Shown here: positions 20,010-29,458 of the stretch, piece by piece
How the letters are laid out: the number at the start of each line of letters is the position of its first letter
How positions within the stretch are numbered: the first letter of the stretch is position 1
Source: Rhodalgimonas zhirmunskyi
Lineage (GTDB): Bacteria > Pseudomonadota > Alphaproteobacteria > Rhodobacterales > Rhodobacteraceae
Assembly (NCBI GenBank): GCA_030848925.1
Contig: JANFFA010000004.1
Span: 294,386 to 358,385, forward strand
Direction: 5' to 3'
DNA: 64,000 nucleotides
Notes under the pieces: generated by a model
Database searches by the model: none
Told to the model about the DNA's origin: nothing
What the model saw: the letters and a program-made list of their open reading frames with translations, nothing else
Translations under genes and position numbers: made by a program

Positions 20010-21566
20010 GTGTCGATCACATCCGCTTCTTTTCTGGCCGTGCTCGTGGCCCTGCTTGTGCTTGCTTTGGCTGTTTATGCCCTGCGGCGCCTCTTCGCCC
20101 TGCCCGACATTTCCAACCGCGCACAGGCACCGGCCCGCCCGCTTGCCAAGGATACTGACCTCGGACGCGCCGTATCGCGCGACATGATCCGCAATCCGGG
20201 CAAGACAGGTGTGGTGCCGCTGCTCGATGCCAAGGCCGCCTTTGCCTATCGATTGGCGATGGTCGACAAGGCGCAGGTGTCGATCGATGTGCAATATTAC
20301 ATCTGGCGCGATGATGTTTCCGGCCTGCTTCTGATCGACGCGCTCAGGCGGGCCGCAAAACGGGGCGTCAAGGTGCGCCTTCTGCTTGATGACATCGGTA
20401 TTTCCGGGGTCGACCCCTATATCGCAGCGCTCACGAACGCGCCCAATTTCGACGTTCGCCTGTTCAACCCCTCCACCGCGCGAAACCCCAAACTTCTCAG
20501 CTTTGCGTTCGACTTCATGCGAATGAACCGGCGGATGCACAACAAATCGCTGATCGTCGACGGCGCCGCTGCCATCATTGGCGGGCGCAATATCGGCGAT
20601 GAATATTCCCAGACCAACAGCGATCTCTTCTTCCTCGATCTCGACGTGCTGGTCACCGGCGTGATCGTTTCCGATATCTCACAGATGTTCGCGGCCTACT
20701 GGAATTGCCTGTCCGCCTACGAGGCCGATCTGATCATCCCCGGCCCGGGCGATCCCGACCGCCTGAACCGCAAAATCGCCGACCTTGCCGATCAACCGGC
20801 GGCCCAGGAATTCCGTGAAACCGCCGCGCAGATCGTAAGCGATCTCGCGACCCAGGAAGAGGGCCTCGAATGGACCGATGTTCAGCTACTGGCAGACGAT
20901 CCCGCCAAGGGGCGCGGCGGCGCACGGCGCGATCAGCTGATGGTGTCGCGCCTTGTCCCCATTCTGGCGGGCGTCGAAACCCGTCTTGATCTAATGTCGG
21001 CCTATTTCGTTCCGGGCAAACCGGGCCGCAAAGCCTTCTCGAAGCTGGCGAAATCCGGGAAAACCGTAAACGTCCTGACCAATGCGATCGACACCACCGA
21101 CGTGCTGCTTGTCCATTCCGGATACACGAAATACCGACGCGCCCTGCTCAAATCCGGGGTCACCCTGTTTGAATTGAAGCGGCAGGACGACGATACCGAG
21201 GGCAAGGATCACTTCCTCCCCCTTGGCCTCTCCGGAACCAGCCTTCACGCCAAGACCTTCGCCATCGACGACGCGCGCATCTTCATCGGCTCGTTTAATT
21301 TCGATATGCGCTCGGCGATGCTGAATTGCGAAATGGGCGTGTTGATCGAAAGCCCCACACTCGCACGCCGCATGCGCGAGGCCTTCGATACCCGGATCGC
21401 CCTGTCCGCCTATCGCCCGGCGCTGTCACCCTCGGGCAAACTGGTGTGGCACGAAGACCTGCCCAACGGCGGACGTCGCGTTCACAAGGGGGAACCGGGC
21501 GCAACCCTCTGGCAACGTATGGTACTGGCGATCATCGGCCGCCTGCCCGTGGAATGGCTGCTCTGA
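20010..21566 (+). CDS. Phospholipase D-like protein (cardiolipin synthase-type), inserted between ftsA and ftsZ
   Basis: A 518-residue protein with an N-terminal membrane anchor (about residues 4-24) and two HKD motifs: MHNKSLIVD (H177, K179, D184) and LHAKTFAID (H413). It thus belongs to the PLD superfamily and resembles cardiolipin synthase-type enzymes that transfer phosphatidyl groups. The GTG at 20010 is selected because AAGGA precedes it at the right spacing. The gene is on the strand opposite to ftsA and ftsZ and interrupts the usual ftsA-ftsZ junction. Confidence 0.88.
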   Translation: MSITSASFLAVLVALLVLALAVYALRRLFALPDISNRAQAPARPLAKDTDLGRAVSRDMIRNPGKTGVVPLLDAKAAFAYRLAMVDKAQVSIDVQYYIWRDDVSGLLLIDALRRAAKRGVKVRLLLDDIGISGVDPYIAALTNAPNFDVRLFNPSTARNPKLLSFAFDFMRMNRRMHNKSLIVDGAAAIIGGRNIGDEYSQTNSDLFFLDLDVLVTGVIVSDISQMFAAYWNCLSAYEADLIIPGPGDPDRLNRKIADLADQPAAQEFRETAAQIVSDLATQEEGLEWTDVQLLADDPAKGRGGARRDQLMVSRLVPILAGVETRLDLMSAYFVPGKPGRKAFSKLAKSGKTVNVLTNAIDTTDVLLVHSGYTKYRRALLKSGVTLFELKRQDDDTEGKDHFLPLGLSGTSLHAKTFAIDDARIFIGSFNFDMRSAMLNCEMGVLIESPTLARRMREAFDTRIALSAYRPALSPSGKLVWHEDLPNGGRRVHKGEPGATLWQRMVLAIIGRLPVEWLL

Positions 21567-21593
21567 ACGCCGGCTATGCGGCGAAAGCCGGCC

Positions 21594-22922
21594 TTACCAG
21601 TTGTCCTTGAACCACTTGACCGCCCGGCGCAGCGAGCGCGCCGGATAGCGATCGACCGGGATTTCGAAATCCCACCACTCGTCCTGCGGATGGGCCGCAA
21701 ACAGGCACATGCCGACAGCCGCCGCAAACCCCGGCCCGGTGGCCGATTGCGGCAAGCCATGCACCCGAAGCGGGCGCCCAAGGCGCACCTGCTGCCCAAG
21801 GATTTTCGACGCCAGCCCATCAAGGCCCGGAATCTGCGATCCCCCACCTGTCAGAACGATCTGCTGGCTGGGCAGGTGCTCGAACCCGGCCGCATCCAGC
21901 CGCGCGCGCACCTCCTCAAGGATCTCTTCGACCCGTGGCCGCATGATCCCGATCAGTTCTGCCCGGCTGACCGACCGGCGATCATGTTCCCAATCGCCGG
22001 TGTCGCTTTCCAGATCAATGATGTCACGATCATCCATCCCGGTGGCGACAACCCCGCCAAAGAAGGTCTTGATCCGCTCTGCGGTGCTGATCGGCACCTG
22101 CAGGCCCAGTGAAATATCGTTGGTCACATGCTCTCCGCCCATACGCACGGCATCGGCATAGATCATGTGCTTTTTCATGAAGATCGAAATCCCGGTCGAT
22201 CCGCCGCCCAGATCGATACAGGCCGCGCCAAGCTCCTGCTCGTCTTCGACCAGCGCCGAAACCCCCGCGACATAAGCGGAAGAGGCGATCCCCGCCAATT
22301 CCAGATCACACCGGCGCACACAATGCGCAAGGTTCTGGATCGCCGCCGCCCCAACCGTGACCATGTGCATGTCGGTGGCCAGCCGTGCGCCCATCTGGCC
22401 CCGCGGATCGGACAGGCCCGAGCGATGATCCAACGCGAAATTCACCGGCTGGGCATGAAGCACTTCGCGCCCGGCCCCGTAATCCGGCACGTCACAGGCC
22501 GACAAAACCCGGCTCACATCCTGCTCTGTCACCACAGCGCCCGGAATATCCACCTCACCGGCAAGGCCATAGCTGCGCGGCTCCGCCCCCGAGAAACAGG
22601 CAATCACATGATCGACCCGCACCTGCGCCATCTTCTGCGCGGCCTGCACAGCGGTGCGAATGGCGCGTTCGGTTTCGCCCATCGCATCGATTTCGCCATA
22701 GCGCACCCCGCGCGAACGCGTCGTCGCCGCCCCGATCACCCGGAACCCGGCCTGCCCGGCCAGCGGCCCGACATCGCCGCCTTCGGGGTCCGATCCATCA
22801 AACCGCAGAACAAGGCACGCGATCTTCGAAGTGCCGACGTCCAAAATCGCCACCACGCCGCGCTGCATGGCCGCTTTACGCATGTTGCGCATTGCACGCT
22901 GGGATTCGTATAGCTCGATCAT
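21594..22922 (-). CDS. ftsA: Cell division protein FtsA
   Basis: Actin-like ATPase that tethers FtsZ to the membrane. The 442-residue protein has the phosphate-1 motif AILDVGTSKIACLV near the N-terminus, the phosphate-2 region GAACIDLGGGSTGISIF, the adenosine motif IVLTGGGSQIPGL, and a basic amphipathic C-terminal tail (RSLRRAVKWFKDNW) expected to bind membrane. The ATG at 22920-22922 lies 2 nt after the ftsQ stop, implying translational coupling. It is convergent with the PLD-like gene, 27 bp away. Confidence 0.95.
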   Translation of the reverse strand: MIELYESQRAMRNMRKAAMQRGVVAILDVGTSKIACLVLRFDGSDPEGGDVGPLAGQAGFRVIGAATTRSRGVRYGEIDAMGETERAIRTAVQAAQKMAQVRVDHVIACFSGAEPRSYGLAGEVDIPGAVVTEQDVSRVLSACDVPDYGAGREVLHAQPVNFALDHRSGLSDPRGQMGARLATDMHMVTVGAAAIQNLAHCVRRCDLELAGIASSAYVAGVSALVEDEQELGAACIDLGGGSTGISIFMKKHMIYADAVRMGGEHVTNDISLGLQVPISTAERIKTFFGGVVATGMDDRDIIDLESDTGDWEHDRRSVSRAELIGIMRPRVEEILEEVRARLDAAGFEHLPSQQIVLTGGGSQIPGLDGLASKILGQQVRLGRPLRVHGLPQSATGPGFAAAVGMCLFAAHPQDEWWDFEIPVDRYPARSLRRAVKWFKDNW

Positions 22923-22924
22923 TC

Positions 22925-23860
22925 TTAGTTGTTCCCCACCGATATTTCGCGGATTTTCCACCAGTTCTCGACTGCTTCTTTGTTCATGCGAATGGTCGGG
23001 CGGCGCGAAAGCCGCATGTCCACCGCCACAAGATCACGCGCCAGCATGTCCTGTGCGTTCGACAGGGCAATCACCCTCTCCAACGCCGGAACCGGATCTG
23101 CCTCGGGCAGCATGATCCGCTGCCCCCGGTCCAGAACCACATCCCAACGGCGGTTTCCAACCCGCACCAAACCCCGGACCCGGTCTTTCAACGGACGCGC
23201 TGCCGCGAACAGGGCCAGCGCCTCGCCGACGCGGCTTTGCGCACCCCGCCCCGCAATCAACGGCAAATCGGGCCGCACCGCGCGCGTCTCCACCGGTGCC
23301 AGCATGACGCCCTCGGCATCGATCAGATCAAGACCTTCCGCATTGCGCCACAGCGCGACAGGCTGGCGTTCGCTCACATCCACCTGAAGCACGCCGCCAT
23401 TGCGGATCCTGAGGCTCACCTCTTTGACCGCAGAAAGCGCCAGAACCTCCTGACGCATCTCTTCAAGATCGATATCGAAGCTCGACACCGGGAAATCCAC
23501 CGGCAGGATCTCGCGAATATCCTCGCTGGTCTCGGTGCTGGCCCCGTCGATCGCCATCAGCTTGACCATGAATTCCGGGCGATTGTGAATTTCATCGCGG
23601 ACCTCGGCGATGAAAAGCTGGATCGCCGCGCGCCGGTCCCCGTCCGAAAGATAAAGCGTGCCGACAATCAGCGCCAAGGCGAACGGCACCCCCACCCGGA
23701 CAAGCTTGCGGAAAACCGGGGTCAGCCACAGCCGGTGCAACCGATAGGCCCAGCGGCTCGGCGCAGGGTCGGCCTTGGGCCGCTCGGCGCGCGGCGGCTT
23801 GCCCGAATGGGCCGCCGTCAGGCGTGTGTCGTTGGCATCGGGCGGTGTCACCTGTTGCAT
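22925..23860 (-). CDS. ftsQ: Cell division protein FtsQ
   Basis: Bitopic divisome protein of about 311 residues: a cytoplasmic N-terminus rich in Ala/Pro/Arg, one membrane span (about residues 57-77, VGVPFALALIVGTLYL), then a periplasmic POTRA and beta domain. The ATG at 23858-23860 follows an ideal GGAGG ribosome binding site and overlaps the ddl 3' end by 13 nt. Its place between ddl and ftsA is the classical dcw order. Confidence 0.92.
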   Translation of the reverse strand: MQQVTPPDANDTRLTAAHSGKPPRAERPKADPAPSRWAYRLHRLWLTPVFRKLVRVGVPFALALIVGTLYLSDGDRRAAIQLFIAEVRDEIHNRPEFMVKLMAIDGASTETSEDIREILPVDFPVSSFDIDLEEMRQEVLALSAVKEVSLRIRNGGVLQVDVSERQPVALWRNAEGLDLIDAEGVMLAPVETRAVRPDLPLIAGRGAQSRVGEALALFAAARPLKDRVRGLVRVGNRRWDVVLDRGQRIMLPEADPVPALERVIALSNAQDMLARDLVAVDMRLSRRPTIRMNKEAVENWWKIREISVGNN

Positions 23861-24777
23861 GAGGCATCCTCCACCATCCATGCGCACAGCGCGCCAAAAC
23901 TCATTCCACGGGCCTGCGCCTGCTCGGGCACCAGCGATGTCGGCGTCATCCCGGGCTGTGTGTTGGTTTCAAGCAGCACAAGCCCATCCAGCCCACGCGC
24001 CTCGTCCCAGCGAAAATCAGTGCGGCTCACGCCCCGACACCCAAGCACATGATGCGCGCGGGTCGCGTAATCCAGACAGGCGTCGAAAATCTCCTGCGGG
24101 ATCTCGGCCGGGCAAACATGGCGTGACCCGCCTTCCTTGTACTTGGCGTCGTAATCATACCAGCCGTCGGTCAGGATATCGGTCACCGTCAAGGCCCCCG
24201 GATCGCCCTCGCCCACGCCCATAACCGATGTGGTCATCTCGCGGCCCGGTGCGTATTTCTCGACCATCAGGATTTCGGGCATTTCGGGCGCCAGCACGGG
24301 CGGCGCATTCGTGCCCTCCTGCACCAGATACACCCCAACGGACGAGCCCTCGTTATAGGGCTTCACCACATAGGGCGGCTCCATGACATGGCCTGCCATG
24401 ATCTCGGTCTTGCTTGCCAGAAGGCTCTCGACAATGGGCAATCCCGCCGCGCGGTAGGCGGCCTTGGCGCGCTCTTTGTCCATCGCCAGCGCGCTCGAAT
24501 AGACGCCGGAATGGGTATAGGGAACGCCCATCCACTCCAGCATTCCCTGCACACAGCCGTCTTCACCCCAACGGCCATGCAGCGCGTTGAAAACCACATC
24601 GCAATTTGCTGACTTGAGCTGTTCGGCAAGATCGCGCGTCGCGTCGATCTCGACCACCTCGAACCCCTCGCCGCGAAGCGCAGCCGCACATTCACGCCCC
24701 GAGGCCAGCGAGACCTCGCGCTCAGCAGAGAATCCGCCCATCAACATTGCTACTTTGGGGGTCGTCCTGCCCGACAT
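23848..24777 (-). CDS. ddlB: D-alanine--D-alanine ligase
   Basis: ATP-grasp enzyme that joins two D-alanines for peptidoglycan precursor synthesis. The 309-residue protein has the N-terminal GGFSAEREVSL motif, ALHGRWGEDGCVQGMLE, the ATP-grasp PYVVKPYNEGSSVGV region, and the C-terminal LLETNTQPGMTPTSLVPEQA metal-binding and omega-loop region. It lies between murB and ftsQ in the minus-strand cluster and overlaps ftsQ slightly. Confidence 0.95.
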   Translation of the reverse strand: MSGRTTPKVAMLMGGFSAEREVSLASGRECAAALRGEGFEVVEIDATRDLAEQLKSANCDVVFNALHGRWGEDGCVQGMLEWMGVPYTHSGVYSSALAMDKERAKAAYRAAGLPIVESLLASKTEIMAGHVMEPPYVVKPYNEGSSVGVYLVQEGTNAPPVLAPEMPEILMVEKYAPGREMTTSVMGVGEGDPGALTVTDILTDGWYDYDAKYKEGGSRHVCPAEIPQEIFDACLDYATRAHHVLGCRGVSRTDFRWDEARGLDGLVLLETNTQPGMTPTSLVPEQAQARGMSFGALCAWMVEDASCNR

Positions 24778-24889
24778 ACCCGCTCACCGCCTCAGATTCC
24801 GGGCCTTTTCGCTGGCCCTTGTTTACTTTTGTCGTTGTATTGGGGCACTGCCTGCGGCCCCGTATCAAGCCCGTTTTAGCGGACCCGTA

Positions 24890-25813
24890 TCAAGAGGCCG
24901 GTTCGCCGACCCTCATGATCTCCCACTCTAGCGTGATCCCGCTTTTCTCGTAAACCCTTTTCCGCACTTCCTCACCAAGAGATTCGAGGTCATGGGCGCT
25001 CGCCTGCCCGGTGTTGATCAGGAAGTTCGAGTGTTTCTCGCTCATTTGCGCGCCGCCGATGGTCGCGCCGCGCATCCCGGCGTCGTCGATCACCTTCCAC
25101 GCTTTCAACTCGTGCACATCATCCGCGCGCCCGGTGCTGGAAAAACCCGCCGGGTTGCGAAACGTGCTGCCAGCGCTGCGCTCCTTGGTCGGCTGGGTGG
25201 CGTCGCGCTTGGCGATCTGCTCGTCCATCCGTGCCGCCAGCGTATCGGGATCCCCCGTCTCGGCCTGAAACGTCGCCTCAACGATCACACAGCCTTCGGG
25301 CAACACGCTCTGACGATAGGCAAACTGCATTTGCTCGGGGGCAAGCGTGATGATCTCCCCCGCCCGCGTCACGGCCTTCGCTTCCACGAAATGATCCGCC
25401 ACATAGGAGCCATAGCAGCCCGCGTTCATCCGCACCGCGCCACCGATGCTGCCCGGAATGGTGCGCAGAAAAGTCAGGTCAAGCCCCGCCGCCGCCGCCT
25501 TGCGCGCAACATGCGCATCCAGCGCCGCCGCCCCCGTGCGCACGCGCCCGCTGTCGATCTCGATCGCGTTGAACCCCCGCCCCAGCCGGATCACCACGGC
25601 GTGCAGCCCCCCGTCGCGCACGATCAGGTTGCTGCCCACGCCCATCGGAAAAACGGCGATCTCGTCTGGCAGCGCTTTCAGAAACGCGGCAAGGTCGTCC
25701 CGGTCGGCAGGCATGAACAGCCAATCCGCAGGCCCGCCCACGCGCAGCCATGTCAGCTCGCTCAATGCTTTTCCGGGGGACAATGTGCCCCGCACCTCGG
25801 GCATTTCGATCAT
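24890..25813 (-). CDS. murB: UDP-N-acetylenolpyruvoylglucosamine reductase MurB
   Basis: FAD- and NADPH-dependent reductase making UDP-MurNAc. The product of about 307 residues has the FAD motifs [24 protein letters not shown] and [18 protein letters not shown], and the catalytic serine region AGSTFRNP. I take the ATG at 25811-25813; a second ATG 9 nt later is possible, and neither has a strong ribosome binding site. It sits between ddl and a pair of DUF2484 genes, typical of Rhodobacteraceae. Confidence 0.94.
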   Translation of the reverse strand: MIEMPEVRGTLSPGKALSELTWLRVGGPADWLFMPADRDDLAAFLKALPDEIAVFPMGVGSNLIVRDGGLHAVVIRLGRGFNAIEIDSGRVRTGAAALDAHVARKAAAAGLDLTFLRTIPGSIGGAVRMNAGCYGSYVADHFVEAKAVTRAGEIITLAPEQMQFAYRQSVLPEGCVIVEATFQAETGDPDTLAARMDEQIAKRDATQPTKERSAGSTFRNPAGFSSTGRADDVHELKAWKVIDDAGMRGATIGGAQMSEKHSNFLINTGQASAHDLESLGEEVRKRVYEKSGITLEWEIMRVGEPAS

Positions 25814-25922
25814 ATCAAGGCACCGCTCGTGTTGTTTCGGGCCTCTTACTACAAGATATGGAATTTGGGAATGGCCCAAGCATGTCGCACACCGGACCCT
25901 GGCTGGCTCAACACGCGGCCCG

Positions 25923-25950
25923 CCATCAAACCGGCCATCAAACCGGCCAT
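25923..25950. repeat. 12-bp tandem repeat at the 3' end of a DUF2484 gene
   Basis: CCATCAAACCGG is repeated twice exactly, followed by a partial third unit, abutting the stop codon of the downstream DUF2484 gene. Read on the minus strand the units put extra in-frame TGA codons after the natural stop. This is probably a replication-slippage tract. Confidence 0.6.
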
Positions 25951-26201
25951 CACTCGGACTTCAGCCCACGTCGCACCCAGCGCATGAAATAGATCACCGG
26001 CCAGCGAAAGACGCTCGCCGCCGCCACGATCGCCAGTAAACCGACCCACCAAGGGTTCTCATAGAACACATAGACGATCAGCGGCACGAATAGCGCAAGA
26101 AGCACATAGGCCCGCCGCCAGTGGTTGTCTTTCGACGGCAACATCCCCGAGACATTGGCCACGACCAGCCACACGAAAAGCAACATCAGGGATGTCTTCA
26201 T
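25950..26201 (-). CDS. DUF2484-like small membrane protein (second copy)
   Basis: An 83-residue protein with two or three hydrophobic segments ([49 protein letters not shown]) and a basic C-terminus. It resembles the preceding DUF2484 protein in size, topology and the WW-GLL-...-FR-P pattern, so it is probably a divergent paralogue. A GAGGAGCG ribosome binding site precedes the ATG, which overlaps the upstream stop (ATGA). Its function is unknown; position inside the mur cluster suggests an envelope role. Confidence 0.75.
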   Translation of the reverse strand: MKTSLMLLFVWLVVANVSGMLPSKDNHWRRAYVLLALFVPLIVYVFYENPWWVGLLAIVAAASVFRWPVIYFMRWVRRGLKSE

Positions 26202-26485
26202 GTCCGCTCCTCGCCGCGTAGCTCTCGCAACTCCTGCGGCAACTCCGGGGCGCGCCCCATCGCCTTCAGCACATAATATCGCAACGGCTTGCGGAACATC
26301 GACAAGAACCCGGCCAAGCCCGCCAAGGCGAAAAAGACGCCATGCGTCACACCGATCCAGATCAGGATCACCGGCGCTCCGATCAACAGCACGATCCCCG
26401 GCGCAAATTGCCTCCGCATCGGCAAAAAGGCCACGAAGGTGGCCAGCACGACCCACATGCAGGCCGCCAGCAAGGCATAGCTCAT
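26198..26485 (-). CDS. DUF2484 family small membrane protein
   Basis: A 95-residue protein with the DUF2484 pattern: an N-terminal hydrophobic helix, the FLPMRRQFAPGIVLL stretch, a second hydrophobic segment, and FLSMFRKPLRYY. The C-terminus is charged and cytoplasmic-like. The family is found mainly in Rhodobacterales next to murB and has no known activity. An AAGGGGAC ribosome binding site precedes the ATG at 26483-26485. Confidence 0.8.
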   Translation of the reverse strand: MSYALLAACMWVVLATFVAFLPMRRQFAPGIVLLIGAPVILIWIGVTHGVFFALAGLAGFLSMFRKPLRYYVLKAMGRAPELPQELRELRGEERT

Positions 26486-26500
26486 CTCAGTGTCCCCTTA

Positions 26501-27703
26501 TCAGACGATCCCCAGGGTGAGTGCCAAGGCCGCCATGGACAGCAACATGCCGCAAACCGGCACCCCGATCCAGACCCGAAATGCCGCTTCCGGCGCGCGG
26601 CGCTTCTCGACGATCAGCGCAAGGTTCACGATCACGAACACCCCAAGCAAGATCGAAGACGTGATCGAGGCCAACTCGGCCACCTCACCGCTCAACGCGC
26701 CCGCGATCACGCAAAGCCCGATAAGGACGGTCGCGAAAACCGGGGTGCCAAGCCGGGGGTGCGCGTGGTGAAACACCCCAAGCGCCCCACCCTTGCGGCC
26801 AAGGCCGAAAAGCACCCGCGCCGCCATCACGATCTGCGCCAGAACACCGTTGAGGGCAGCAAAAACGGCAATTGCCGACAAAAACCCCGCATCCCCACCG
26901 CGCCACGCCTGCCAGATCAAGGCAAGCGGCTGGCCACTTTGCTCCAGCGTCGCCACCGGCACGGCGCGCACCGCGGCATAGCTTACGGCGGCATATATCA
27001 CCGTCGTCACCGCCAGCGAAATCAGGATCGCGCGCGGCATCGTGCGCGTCGGGTTCTTGGTCTCCTCTGCCATGTTGACGATGTCCTCGAACCCGATAAA
27101 GGCGAAAAAGGCCAGCACCGCGCCCAATCCAACGCCTTCCCATCCGATCCCCGAAAAGGCCCCCGGCCATTCCAGTGCGGCCATATCGGGCACCATCGGG
27201 GCCTGCATCCCCGCCCAGATGACAAGAACAAGCCCGCCCAGTTCCACGACGGTGAAAATCGCCGCCATCCACATCGCCTCGGCCACACCGATTACGGCGA
27301 CGGCCATCAATGCAAGGCCAAGCCCCGCGATCATCCAAATTTCCGGCACGGACCACAGCGCCGCCAGATAGCCGACGCCGCCGCGCAAAACCGCCCCCGC
27401 GCTAACCGTCCCCGCCGACACGATCGCCAGCCCGATCACCACCGAAAGCCACGACGCGCGCAGCCCGTTGCCGACATAGGCCGCCTCGCCCGCCGCTTCC
27501 GGGTAGCGCGTTGAAAATTCGGCATAAGACAGCGCGGTCGGCGCGGCGATGACACCCGCCACCAGAAACGCCAGCGGCGCCCAAAGCCCGGCCTCACCGG
27601 CCACGGCTCCGACCAGAACGTAAATCCCGGCCCCCACCATGACCCCAACGCCATAGGCGCTCATCAGGCCCAGTCCGATCCGCCGTCTAAGCTGTTCAGC
27701 CAT
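26501..27703 (-). CDS. APC-family amino acid permease inside the mur cluster
   Basis: A 400-residue inner-membrane transporter of the amino acid-polyamine-organocation superfamily. The N-terminal GVGVMVGAGIYVLVG is the unwound helix 1 that binds the substrate alpha-amino group, and FFAFIGFEDIVNMAEE matches helix 6 of the family. About 12 hydrophobic segments are visible. The ATG at 27701-27703 follows GAGGAGCGAGGA. It lies between murC and murB on the same strand, an uncommon location; the substrate cannot be assigned. Confidence 0.88.
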   Translation of the reverse strand: MAEQLRRRIGLGLMSAYGVGVMVGAGIYVLVGAVAGEAGLWAPLAFLVAGVIAAPTALSYAEFSTRYPEAAGEAAYVGNGLRASWLSVVIGLAIVSAGTVSAGAVLRGGVGYLAALWSVPEIWMIAGLGLALMAVAVIGVAEAMWMAAIFTVVELGGLVLVIWAGMQAPMVPDMAALEWPGAFSGIGWEGVGLGAVLAFFAFIGFEDIVNMAEETKNPTRTMPRAILISLAVTTVIYAAVSYAAVRAVPVATLEQSGQPLALIWQAWRGGDAGFLSAIAVFAALNGVLAQIVMAARVLFGLGRKGGALGVFHHAHPRLGTPVFATVLIGLCVIAGALSGEVAELASITSSILLGVFVIVNLALIVEKRRAPEAAFRVWIGVPVCGMLLSMAALALTLGIV

Positions 27704-27762
27704 TCCTCGCTCCTCAAAGCGCCGCAAAGTGAAACCACGGCCGGTGACGCGTCACCCCGAAC

Positions 27763-27990
27763 TCAGAACAATCCCCTGATCAAAATCCGCTGAAGCGGCC
27801 GTGCCAGCCTTAGGCCCGCGACCATCACCGCCCCCGCCGCTGCGGCCTCGCCCGGATTTTCGCGACCATGCAGGATCAACAGCGCCCCGACAACCACGGC
27901 AAAGACAAACACCAACCGGCGCAAGGTCCGGGCAAGGGCAAGCACCGATAACAGAACCAGTACCGCAATGCCGCCCCAAACCACGCTCAT
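27763..27990 (-). CDS. Small membrane protein downstream of murC
   Basis: A 75-residue protein with two predicted membrane helices (about 4-20 and 25-43) and a basic, Ala-rich C-terminal segment. It begins 7 nt after the murC stop, so co-transcription is likely. I do not recognise a named family. Its reality rests on the tight spacing and hydrophobic composition. Confidence 0.6.
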   Translation of the reverse strand: MSVVWGGIAVLVLLSVLALARTLRRLVFVFAVVVGALLILHGRENPGEAAAAGAVMVAGLRLARPLQRILIRGLF

Positions 27991-27997
27991 TCCGGCG

Positions 27998-29395
27998 TCA
28001 CTTCAACTTTTCAGGCAGCGCATTCGCCCAAGCCGAAATCGTGCCCGCCCCAAGGCAGACCACCATATCGCCCTCTTGCGCCTGTTCGCGCACCAGCCGC
28101 ACCAGATCGTCCAGATCGGTGATCGCGCGCGCATGGCGATGCCCCGCGCGGATCAGCCCGGCAATCAGATCATCGCGCGAGGCGCCTGGAATGGGCTCTT
28201 CGCCCGCGGCATAAACCTCGGCAATCGCCACCACATCCGCCTCGTTGAAACACGAACAGAACGCATCGAAATGATCGTGAAGCCGCGTGTAACGATGCGG
28301 CTGATGCACGGCAAGGATACGTCCTTCCGTCGCCTGCCGCGCCGCTTTCAGCACGGCGGCAATCTCGGTCGGGTGATGACCGTAATCGTCAATGATCGTC
28401 ACGCCGTTCACCACGCCCACCCGGGTAAACCGCCGGTTGACGCCGCCGAACGCGGCCAGCGCCTCGCGGATCTCATCGGGTTGCATACCAAGATGGCGCG
28501 CGACCGCAACCGCGCCCAGCGCGTTGGAAACGTTGTGATCTCCGGGCATCGGCAGGGTGCAACCCTCGATCACGATCCCCTCGTTCTGCAACGCAATATC
28601 GAAATGCGCGATGCCTTTTTCGTAATGCAGCCCAACCGCGCGAACATCCGCCTGCGTATTGTAGCCGAAGGTCACGACGCGCCGGTCCGTGATCTTTCCC
28701 ACCAACGCCTGCACATCCGGATCGTCAGTGCAACACACCGCCAAGCCATAGAACGGAATATTCGACACGAAATCGTAAAACCCGCGATGCAGGTTTTCCT
28801 CGGTGCCCCAATGTTCCATATGCTCGGGGTCGATGTTGGTGACGATCGCAATCGTCGCCGGCAGGCGGTTGAACGTGCCGTCGCTCTCGTCGGCCTCGAC
28901 CACCATCCACTCGCCCCCGCCCATCCGCGCATTGCTGCCATAGGCATGGATGATACCGCCATTAACGACGGTCGGATCGAACTTACCGTGATCCAGCAGC
29001 GCAGCGACCATCGTCGTGGTCGTCGTCTTGCCATGGGTGCCCGCCACCGCGATATTCGACTTCAGCCGCATCAACTCGGCCAGCATCTCTGCCCGACGCA
29101 CCACCGGAAGGCCACGCTTTCGCGCCTCGTCCAACTCGGGGTTGCCCGGTTTGATTGCCGACGAAATAACCACCACCTCGGCGCTTTCGAGGTTCTCGGC
29201 CCGCTGGCCTTCAAAGATCGTGGCACCCTTCTCTTCCAGACGTGCCGTGATCGGGCTTTTCTTCAGGTCCGAGCCTTGAACAACATAGCCTTGGTTCAAC
29301 AGCACCTCGGCGATCCCCGACATGCCGATCCCGCCGATGCCCACGAAATGAATCGGCCCGACGTCCCCGGGAAGTTTCGTTGCCCTTGCGCTCAT
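27998..29395 (-). CDS. murC: UDP-N-acetylmuramate--L-alanine ligase MurC
   Basis: ATP-dependent ligase adding L-Ala to UDP-MurNAc. The 465-residue protein has the N-terminal Rossmann motif [16 protein letters not shown], the ATP-binding P-loop [12 protein letters not shown], the EADESDGTF segment, and the C-terminal ligase domain with [14 protein letters not shown] and HQPHRYTRL. Length and order are normal for MurC. It follows murG by 63 bp on the minus strand. Confidence 0.96.
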   Translation of the reverse strand: MSARATKLPGDVGPIHFVGIGGIGMSGIAEVLLNQGYVVQGSDLKKSPITARLEEKGATIFEGQRAENLESAEVVVISSAIKPGNPELDEARKRGLPVVRRAEMLAELMRLKSNIAVAGTHGKTTTTTMVAALLDHGKFDPTVVNGGIIHAYGSNARMGGGEWMVVEADESDGTFNRLPATIAIVTNIDPEHMEHWGTEENLHRGFYDFVSNIPFYGLAVCCTDDPDVQALVGKITDRRVVTFGYNTQADVRAVGLHYEKGIAHFDIALQNEGIVIEGCTLPMPGDHNVSNALGAVAVARHLGMQPDEIREALAAFGGVNRRFTRVGVVNGVTIIDDYGHHPTEIAAVLKAARQATEGRILAVHQPHRYTRLHDHFDAFCSCFNEADVVAIAEVYAAGEEPIPGASRDDLIAGLIRAGHRHARAITDLDDLVRLVREQAQEGDMVVCLGAGTISAWANALPEKLK

Positions 29396-29458
29396 CGCTT
29401 GTCCCGCCTTCTTTGTCTTTCGCCCGGCTTTCGGGCGTCTTGCTGCGCGGCCCCGCTC

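Noticed and set aside
25849..26052. Small frame with [11 protein letters not shown] repeats between murB and DUF2484
   Set aside because: It arises from the 12-bp slippage tract and overlaps the end of the DUF2484 gene; no ribosome binding site.
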